Notes under the pieces: generated by a model
What the model saw: the letters and a program-made list of their open reading frames with translations, nothing else
Database searches by the model: none
Told to the model about the DNA's origin: nothing
Translations under genes and position numbers: made by a program
Origin: Bacillaceae bacterium
GTDB taxonomy: Bacteria; Bacillota; Bacilli; Bacillales; Alkalibacillaceae
Direction of reading: 5' to 3'
NCBI GenBank assembly: GCA_017656265.1
Contig: JACDOD010000012.1
Span: 1 to 64,000 of the forward strand
DNA length: 64,000 nt
Shown: piece by piece, positions 57,729 through 64,000 of the stretch
Position numbering within the stretch: position 1 is the stretch's first letter
How the letters are laid out: the number at the start of each line of letters is the position of its first letter

Positions 57729-59306
57729 TTACTGGATGGTTACGTCGTCAATCATGTAGATTCCGGATGGGTGGATCCAGAAGCCTTTAACGTTCTTTCC
57801 AACTGCAGCGATGTTTTCATCGTTTCTAAGGAAGATCATTGGTGCATCTTCCACTTCCAGTTTCTGTGCTTCTTCATAAATCTGCAGACGTTTGTCAGGA
57901 TCGGATTCCTGACGTCCCTGATCAATCAGTTCATCTACTGTTGTGTTCGTATAGAATGAACGGTTACCTACAGTTCCATGGGCATCAGAGTGGAACAGGA
58001 AGTACTGGTTGTAGTCGGCATCCCCAGTCATATTTGACCAGCCAAGAATAAACATGTCATGTTCACCATTAGCGGTTGCTTCAAGGTAAGAACCCCATTC
58101 CATCACTTTAATCTCAGCGTCAATGCCAATGCCTTTTAATTGAGAAGAAACGACTTCTGCTACGTCAATACGCTCTTTATTGTCATTGGTCCAGATCGTT
58201 GTTTTAAATCCGTTTTCGTAACCTGCTTCTTTTAGCAATGCCTTCGCTTTTTCAAGGTCATAACCATATCCTTCTACATTTTCACTATAGCCCCATACAC
58301 CTGGTCCCATTGGTCCTTCAGCTTTTGTACCTACGTTGTTGTATACTCCTTCAAGAATAATGTCGGTATCAACAGCATAGTTAATCGCCTGACGTACAAG
58401 TTTGTTGTCAAACGGTTCTTTATTCAGGTTAAAGCCAATATAGTCAATACCAAGGGCCGGGCTGCGCACGAGATCCATATCCGGGCTGCTTTCCACGCGG
58501 GCAATTTCTGTTACTGGAACAGGTTCTGCTACGTGGCTGTCTCCCGTTTCAACAAGGGAAATTCGTGTAGCATCTTCAGGAATAACCTGGAATACAACAC
58601 TGTCTACTTTAGGTTCATCGCCCCAGTAGTTTTCATTTTTGACGAGTTTAATTTCCTGGCCAGGAATCCAGTTTTCAAATTTGAAAGGCCCTGTACCGGA
58701 TGGGTGCTGTCCTAATTCTGTACCATGTTCCTCAATGGCCTTTGGACTGATGATTCCTCCAGAATAGTGAGCCAGGTTCGCTAAAAGCGGTGCAAATGGA
58801 TAAGAAGTTTTAAATTGAATGGTGTAGTCATCTACAACGGTCATTTCCTCGATCATCGCAAAAAGTTTCTTACGCGGTGAAGCAATTTCGTCATCTAAAA
58901 TACGTTCAAATGTCTTTTTCACAGCTTCGGCATTAAAATCTGTTCCATCGTGGAATTTAACGCCTTCTCTCAAGTAAAATTCCCAGGTTAAATCGTCAAT
59001 TTGCTTCCAGTCTTTCGCAAGGGCAGGCTGAACCTTCATATCCTTATCCTGCTTGACTAACCCTTCGTAAATTTTACCGTGATACACATTGGCGGATGGA
59101 ATATCCGTACCTTTGTGCGGATCCAGCTGAGTTGCATCAGATAAAACACTAATGATCAGATCTCCGCCTTCATTGCCGGAATTATCTTCACCAGCCTGAT
59201 CATTGCCATTATCCTGGTTTGCGTTTGGCTCCTGGGCACATCCGATTAACAGGACTGCCATCAGAGCAGAGAAAAGCAGCAAAAACAGTGATTTTTTCAA
59301 CTTCAT
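57729..59306 (-). CDS. Peptide ABC transporter substrate-binding lipoprotein (family 5)
   Basis: 525 residues. Lipobox LLIGC, Asn/Asp/Gly linker, then SDATQLDPHKGTDIPSANVY, LREGVKFHDGTDFNAEAVKK (SBP_bac_5 signature) and GTGPFKFENWIPGQEIKLVK. Dipeptide/glutathione type by overall look. Minus strand, downstream of the Xaa-Pro peptidase, divergent from the permease and ATPase genes at 60579-64000, with which it should form one importer. Confidence 0.92.
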   Translation of the reverse strand: MKLKKSLFLLLFSALMAVLLIGCAQEPNANQDNGNDQAGEDNSGNEGGDLIISVLSDATQLDPHKGTDIPSANVYHGKIYEGLVKQDKDMKVQPALAKDWKQIDDLTWEFYLREGVKFHDGTDFNAEAVKKTFERILDDEIASPRKKLFAMIEEMTVVDDYTIQFKTSYPFAPLLANLAHYSGGIISPKAIEEHGTELGQHPSGTGPFKFENWIPGQEIKLVKNENYWGDEPKVDSVVFQVIPEDATRISLVETGDSHVAEPVPVTEIARVESSPDMDLVRSPALGIDYIGFNLNKEPFDNKLVRQAINYAVDTDIILEGVYNNVGTKAEGPMGPGVWGYSENVEGYGYDLEKAKALLKEAGYENGFKTTIWTNDNKERIDVAEVVSSQLKGIGIDAEIKVMEWGSYLEATANGEHDMFILGWSNMTGDADYNQYFLFHSDAHGTVGNRSFYTNTTVDELIDQGRQESDPDKRLQIYEEAQKLEVEDAPMIFLRNDENIAAVGKNVKGFWIHPSGIYMIDDVTIQ

Positions 59307-59330
59307 GAATGATTTCCCCCTATTATTTTA

Positions 59331-60404
59331 TTAAAGGATTTGTAGATCCTTTGTTGACTTTGTTAAATTCTCGATTCCGTCTTCACGAATGACGACGAAA
59401 TCTTCAATTCGGACACCGCCAAATCCCGGAATATAAATGCCAGGCTCAACGGTAATTACCATCCCGGGCTGCAATACCGTTTCATCGGTACTTCTCAGGG
59501 CAGGGCTTTCGTGTACGGCCAGCCCGATGGAGTGGCCGAGGCTATGTCCAAAGTTTTCCCCATAACCTGCATCCCGGATAATGGATCTTCCCACTTCATC
59601 CATATCCTTGCACGTTTCGCCTGGTTTCAGCGCCTGCAGGGATGCTTCCTGTGCCCGGCGGACAATATCATAAATTTCAAGCTGTTTTTCATCTGGTTCT
59701 CCAACCACAACGGTGCGGGTAAAGTCGGTATAATACCCATTTACTTTCGCACCATAATCCATTTTGACGAAATCTCCCTGTCTGATCACGCGATTGGTGG
59801 CCTGGCCGTGGGGAAGAGATGAGCGCTCCCCAGAAGCAATCACATGATTTTCCTTAATCCCGCCGGCACCCTGTTTCTTCATAAAGTATTCCAGTTCAAG
59901 GCCGATATCCTGTTCTGTGACTCTTTCCTTAATAAAGGTAAGGATGTGGTTGAATGCCTGATCACAGATTTCGATGCCCCTGCGGAAGTTTTCAATTTCT
60001 TCTTCATCTTTAATCATCCGAATGTTCATAATGGCTGGTTCAATATCGGCCAGCTCAGCATCCGGCAATAATTTTTTCAGAAGCAGGACATCATGATAGG
60101 ACATTTGCTGGTATTCAATGCCAACTTTACGGGCTCCCATTTTCTTTAACAGCAGAGCAGCTGATTCCAGCAAAGGCTGCTGCTTTACTTCCACCTGGAA
60201 AAGAGGGGCCTCATCCTTCGCCTGATCCCCATAACGGAAATCGGTCAGCAAATACTGCTCTGAAGGATGGTTCATGACTAAATACCCGCTGGAGCCTGTA
60301 AATCCGGAAAAGTAATAGCGGTTGGCCCGTGAAAAAATCAGTGCGGCGTCTATAGCTTGCTCTTCTAAAACATCGTATAACTTTTTCGTGCGGTTTAACC
60401 TCAA
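59331..60404 (-). CDS. Xaa-Pro peptidase (M24B family)
   Basis: 357 residues, TTG start with AAGGTGG upstream. The creatinase-like N-terminal domain (RANRYYFSGFTGSSGYLVMN) precedes the pita-bread catalytic domain with all five metal ligands in GDFVKMDYGAKVNGYYTDFT (two Asp), GHSLGHSIGLAVHE (His), ITVEPGIYI (Glu) and GGVRIEDFVV (Glu). Cytosolic; removes residues next to proline from imported peptides. Co-transcribed with the binding protein 24 bases downstream. Confidence 0.93.
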   Translation of the reverse strand: MRLNRTKKLYDVLEEQAIDAALIFSRANRYYFSGFTGSSGYLVMNHPSEQYLLTDFRYGDQAKDEAPLFQVEVKQQPLLESAALLLKKMGARKVGIEYQQMSYHDVLLLKKLLPDAELADIEPAIMNIRMIKDEEEIENFRRGIEICDQAFNHILTFIKERVTEQDIGLELEYFMKKQGAGGIKENHVIASGERSSLPHGQATNRVIRQGDFVKMDYGAKVNGYYTDFTRTVVVGEPDEKQLEIYDIVRRAQEASLQALKPGETCKDMDEVGRSIIRDAGYGENFGHSLGHSIGLAVHESPALRSTDETVLQPGMVITVEPGIYIPGFGGVRIEDFVVIREDGIENLTKSTKDLQIL

Positions 60405-60578
60405 AAATGACTCACCACCTTAGCGTTTTCCCTATTATAAAAAATTTCAGAAAATTTTGTTTTTAAAATCTTTACACAAAGTTAAGGAATCATGACTAAA
60501 AGTTAAAAAAATAACAAAAAGTCATTCATTTCTGATAATTTCATAGTAAGGAATTGTAAAAGAACGAGGTGGTCAGCA

Positions 60579-61487
60579 ATGAATAACGAAGTCGTAAAAG
60601 AAACCGGGACTGAGAACATTGTAAAGGTGTCTTATTCCGGTGTGAAGTGGAAACAGTTTATCGGTTTAATGAAAAGTCTGCTGAAAAACAAGATGGCGGT
60701 TTTCGGAGGGATGATCGTAGGGATTTACTTTTTTGTAGCCCTGTTTGCCCCCTGGCTCGCACCCTACGATCCATATGAAATTGACCTCCTGAATAAATTG
60801 CAGCCGCCTTCGATGGATCACTTGATGGGAACAGATGATAAAGGAAGGGATATTTTCAGCCGGATAATTGTTGGCTCGAGACTTTCCCTGGCTGTTGGGG
60901 TCATTTCCGTTTTAATCGGTGCTTTTTTCGGAATCATTCTTGGCCTTGTTTCCGGTTATTACGGCAAATGGCTGGATACCTTGATCATGCGGTTCATCGA
61001 CGTACTTCTGGCCTTTCCGGGTATTCTGTTGGCCCTTGCGATTATCAGTGCCCTGGGTCCGAATTTAATTAATGTCATGATTGCCGTTGGGATTTTCTCT
61101 ATTCCTACTTTTGCCAGGATTGTCCGGGGATCTACCCTGGCGGAAAAGAAAATGGAATACGTAGATGCCATAAAAGCCATGGGAGCCAGCGATGTCCGTA
61201 TTCTATTTGTTCATATATTGCCGAATATTTTGTCACCTATTATTGTGCAGGGGACACTCAGACTGGCTACAGCGATTCTAACCGCAGCAGGGCTTTCTTT
61301 CCTTGGTATGGGAGCACAGCCGCCATTACCGGAGTGGGGTGCCATGCTGTCAAACGGAAGAAACTTTCTATGGTCAGCACCACACGTCGCAACGTTCCCG
61401 GGCTTAACCATTGCTTTAATTGTCATGGGATTCAACCTGCTTGGAGACGGACTGCGTGATGTGCTTGACCCTAGAATGAAACAGTAA
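60579..61487 (+). CDS. Peptide ABC transporter permease (DppC/OppC)
   Basis: 302 residues, GAGGTGG upstream. LMGTDDKGRDIFSRIIVGSR is the OppC-type loop; ATPase-contact loop VDAIKAMGASDVRILFVHIL; ending LGDGLRDVLDPRMKQ. Six membrane segments. First plus-strand gene after the 174-base divergent promoter region. Gene order C-B-D-F is the reverse of the usual B-C. Confidence 0.93.
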   Translation: MNNEVVKETGTENIVKVSYSGVKWKQFIGLMKSLLKNKMAVFGGMIVGIYFFVALFAPWLAPYDPYEIDLLNKLQPPSMDHLMGTDDKGRDIFSRIIVGSRLSLAVGVISVLIGAFFGIILGLVSGYYGKWLDTLIMRFIDVLLAFPGILLALAIISALGPNLINVMIAVGIFSIPTFARIVRGSTLAEKKMEYVDAIKAMGASDVRILFVHILPNILSPIIVQGTLRLATAILTAAGLSFLGMGAQPPLPEWGAMLSNGRNFLWSAPHVATFPGLTIALIVMGFNLLGDGLRDVLDPRMKQ

Positions 61488-61502
61488 AGGAGGAACCATA
61501 TT

Positions 61503-62423
61503 ATGGCGGTTTTTATTATCAGACGTCTCCTGCAAATGATTCCTGTATTGCTGGGTGTTACCCTGGTTGTCTTTTTAATTATGCAAATGGTACCGGGAGA
61601 TCCGGCAGTACTCCTGGCAGGGGAGAGTGCAACAGAAGAACAAGTGGAAGAATTAAGAAGGCAGCTTGGTCTGGATCAGCCGTTGATCGTTCAATATGTT
61701 GAGTACGTAAAAAATGTTATTCAGGGGGATCTGGGAACATCGATCCGCTCCAATCGTCCGGTTCTGGATGAGATTCTTGTCAGGCTCCCTGTCACGATTG
61801 AGCTGGCGTTCTGGAGTATTATCATCACCATTGTGCTGGGGATGTTCGCCGGAATTATTTCAGCTATGAAGCAAAATTCCCTTACGGATATTGGCATTAT
61901 GATTTTTGCTTTAATTGGTGTTTCACTGCCGAACTTCTGGCTGGGACTGATGCTCATTCTTTATTTTTCCGTGAATATTCAAATTTTTCCGGTGGCAGGC
62001 TGGGGATCATTTGCCCATGTCATCCTGCCGGCTATAACGCTGGGGACGAGCGGTGCGGCCATCGTCGCCCGGATGACCCGGTCGAGCATGCTGGAGGTCA
62101 TTCGTCAGGATTACATCCGTACTGCCCGGGCCAAAGGGGTAAAGGAGCGTTATATCACTTATAAACACGCGCTGAAAAATGCACTGATTCCGGTAGTAAC
62201 GGTTGTGGGTCTGCAATTTGGAGCATTGCTGGGCGGAACGGTACTGACCGAAACAGTATTTGCCATTAATGGAGTCGGCCGGATGATGATCGATGCCATC
62301 AGGATGAGGGACCTTCCTCTGGTACAGGGGTCCATCTTATTCGTTTCCTTTATCTTTGTGTTTGTCAATATGGTGGTCGATATTATTTACCGCTTATTAA
62401 ATAAACGGATTGATTTAAACTGA
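61503..62423 (+). CDS. Peptide ABC transporter permease (DppB/OppB)
   Basis: 306 residues, AAAGGAGGAA upstream. MAVFIIRRLLQMIPVLLGVT, GESATEEQVEELRRQLGLDQ and ATPase-contact loop RTARAKGVKERYITYKHALK are DppB hallmarks. Six membrane segments. Confidence 0.93.
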   Translation: MAVFIIRRLLQMIPVLLGVTLVVFLIMQMVPGDPAVLLAGESATEEQVEELRRQLGLDQPLIVQYVEYVKNVIQGDLGTSIRSNRPVLDEILVRLPVTIELAFWSIIITIVLGMFAGIISAMKQNSLTDIGIMIFALIGVSLPNFWLGLMLILYFSVNIQIFPVAGWGSFAHVILPAITLGTSGAAIVARMTRSSMLEVIRQDYIRTARAKGVKERYITYKHALKNALIPVVTVVGLQFGALLGGTVLTETVFAINGVGRMMIDAIRMRDLPLVQGSILFVSFIFVFVNMVVDIIYRLLNKRIDLN

Positions 62424-62458
62424 TGTTTTAATCAGATCCCAAAATGGGAGGTAATGAT

Positions 62459-63490
62459 ATGGAAGAAAAAGAGCTATTGTTAAAGGTTGAAAATTTGCGA
62501 ACCTATTTTTACTCCAACAAAAAAGAAATAAAGGCCGTTGACGGGGTTGATTTTGAAGTGAAACAGGGCGAAACTCTCGGCATTGTGGGGGAATCAGGCT
62601 GCGGGAAAAGCATCACTTCCCTGTCACTGATGCGCCTTGTCCCGGAACCTCCAGGCAAAGTGATGGCTGATCAAATTTTGTTTAATGGCGAAAATCTGCT
62701 GGATAAAACGGAGGAGGAAATGAGGCAGATCCGGGGAAATCAAATTTCAATGATTTTTCAGGAACCCATGACGTCTTTAAATCCGGTATTTTCAGTTGGA
62801 GAGCAGATTGCTGAAGCGATTCGCATTCACCAGAATCTCGGGCGGAAAGAAGCATGGAACAAAGCGGTAGAAATGCTTCGTCTCGTAGGAATCCCGTCAC
62901 CGGAGAAACGGGCAAAACAGGAACCCCATGAACTGAGCGGGGGAATGCGGCAACGGGTAATGATTGCCATGGCCTTATCCTGCAATCCATCCCTGCTGAT
63001 CGCCGATGAGCCTACAACGGCACTGGATGTAACCATTCAGGCACAAATTCTCGATCTGTTAAAAAATCTGCAAAAAGAATTTAACTCATCGGTGATCATG
63101 ATTACCCATGATTTAGGGGTTGTAGCGGAGACCTGCGACAGAGTACTGGTCATGTATGCCGGGAAAGTGGTAGAGGATACGGATGTGGATTCATTATTTG
63201 ATGAGCCCCTCCACCCGTATACGAGAGGGCTTCTCCAGTCAATCCCGAGGGTGGATCATGATGCAGAAGAATTGTATGCCATTAAAGGGACTGTCCCTGC
63301 GCCGGACAACTTGCCTGAAGGCTGCCGTTTTGCCCCAAGATGCCCAATGGCAAAAGAGATTTGTCACCGAAAAATTCCTGAGTTGGTATCTGTAGATGGA
63401 CGGTCAGTCCGCTGTTTTGCTTTTACGGAAGAATGGGAACAAGTAGGGGAGGTAGAAGAGGATGTCAACAACAGCAGCCAGCACGCGTGA
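62459..63490 (+). CDS. Dipeptide ABC transporter ATPase (DppD/OppD)
   Basis: 343 residues from ATG 62459 (GGGAGG 6-7 bases upstream; 62444 is in frame but the site lies inside it). Walker [10 protein letters not shown], signature [17 protein letters not shown], Walker [13 protein letters not shown], switch [14 protein letters not shown]-terminal oligo_HPY region [17 protein letters not shown] and [16 protein letters not shown]. Overlaps the next ATPase gene by 29 bp. Confidence 0.94.
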   Translation: MEEKELLLKVENLRTYFYSNKKEIKAVDGVDFEVKQGETLGIVGESGCGKSITSLSLMRLVPEPPGKVMADQILFNGENLLDKTEEEMRQIRGNQISMIFQEPMTSLNPVFSVGEQIAEAIRIHQNLGRKEAWNKAVEMLRLVGIPSPEKRAKQEPHELSGGMRQRVMIAMALSCNPSLLIADEPTTALDVTIQAQILDLLKNLQKEFNSSVIMITHDLGVVAETCDRVLVMYAGKVVEDTDVDSLFDEPLHPYTRGLLQSIPRVDHDAEELYAIKGTVPAPDNLPEGCRFAPRCPMAKEICHRKIPELVSVDGRSVRCFAFTEEWEQVGEVEEDVNNSSQHA

Positions 63491-64000
63491 ACCGTTGTTG
63501 AAGGTCACAAACCTAAAACAGTATTTTCCCATTAAAGGGGGGATTCTGTCCCGTCCTGTCAACTATGTAAAAGCCGTAGATGACATATCCTTTGAGGTGT
63601 ATCCGGGGGAAACGTTAAGTATAGTCGGTGAGTCCGGATGCGGCAAATCAACGACTGGACGTGCCATTCTCCGGCTTGAAGACCCTACGGACGGTTCAGT
63701 GTTGTTTGACGGAAAGGATTTGCTCGGCTTAAGCAAAAGAAAAATGCGCGCTGTAAGAAAAGATATTCAGGTTATTTTTCAGGATCCCTTTGCGTCATTA
63801 AATCCAAGACAGACGGTTGGCCGGATCCTGGAAGAAGCCCTGATCATACTGCATAACATGTCTCCGAAGAAACGGGCGGAACGGGTGGCTGAACTTCTGG
63901 AGCAGGTTGGTCTCCGTCCCGAATACGCCAGCCGTTTCCCGCATGAATTCAGCGGAGGACAAAGACAAAGAATAGGAATAGCCAGAGCTCTTGCAGCTAA
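63462..64000 (+). CDS. Dipeptide ABC transporter ATPase (DppF/OppF), cut by window end
   Basis: ATG 63462, with GGGAGG about 12 bases upstream, opens a frame that runs off the window (179 residues visible). [20 protein letters not shown] is the OppF-type start; Walker [17 protein letters not shown]-loop [13 protein letters not shown] and signature [17 protein letters not shown] are present; Walker B lies beyond the edge. Completes the C-B-D-F set. Confidence 0.93.
   Translation, partial: MSTTAASTREPLLKVTNLKQYFPIKGGILSRPVNYVKAVDDISFEVYPGETLSIVGESGCGKSTTGRAILRLEDPTDGSVLFDGKDLLGLSKRKMRAVRKDIQVIFQDPFASLNPRQTVGRILEEALIILHNMSPKKRAERVAELLEQVGLRPEYASRFPHEFSGGQRQRIGIARALAA

Overview
The window looks like a chromosomal segment of a low-to-moderate GC, Gram-positive spore-former relative (Bacillaceae, genus not resolved). 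Support: strong AGGAGG-type ribosome binding sites with frequent TTG/GTG starts, lipoprotein signal peptides of the LxGC/LAAC kind, a SipW/TasA biofilm module, SLH domains, a Mta/TipA-type MerR regulator, and intergenic repeat families. No tRNA, rRNA, CRISPR array, intact transposase or prophage was seen.

Layout. 0-3 kb: a biofilm-fibre module (truncated acidic repeat protein in the tapA position, sipW, two tasA-like genes). 3.7-11.3 kb: a surface or extracellular cluster made of a GNAT acetyltransferase, a DUF6916 protein, three tandem tail-collar (microcystin-dependent-protein type) proteins and a 1694-residue cadherin-repeat protein. 11.6-21 kb: single genes (pRiA4b ORF3-family protein, LrgAB, DUF1284, MerR/TipAS regulator, fatty acid desaturase, decayed PhzF gene, 1-Cys peroxiredoxin with a small winged-helix-like protein, patatin), with many copies of a short palindromic repeat. 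21.6-24.3 kb (minus): an SsuABC-type ABC transporter. 24.7-35.8 kb: a peptide/amide scavenging locus (creatininase family, OppDF, IclR regulator, binding protein, OppBC, large M14-like peptidase, pyroglutamyl peptidase). 36-38.5 kb: a degenerate EAL protein, small hypotheticals and an XRE regulator. 39-46.5 kb: a sucrose/alpha-glucoside locus (LacI regulator; binding protein broken by an amber codon; AglFG-type permeases; GH32 hydrolase; fructokinase carrying an in-frame repeat insertion). 46.7-49.5 kb: galU, then a c-di-GMP-I riboswitch controlling an acidic coiled-coil secreted protein. 50-54.5 kb: an AapJQMP-type amino acid transporter. 55-57.6 kb: an SLH/beta-propeller protein and a PP2C-like phosphatase. 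57.7-64 kb: a second dipeptide transporter arranged divergently, with an Xaa-Pro peptidase.

Two themes run through the window. First, organic-nitrogen scavenging: two Opp/Dpp systems, three kinds of peptidase or amidase, and an amino acid importer. Second, an extracellular matrix and surface repertoire: TasA fibres, cadherin, tail-collar, SLH and a c-di-GMP-controlled acidic protein that shares a C-terminal Ig-like fold with the cadherin protein. Overlaid on both are two intergenic repeat families: a roughly 20-40 bp palindrome (about 19 copies, one inside a gene) and a roughly 115 bp element (four clear copies).
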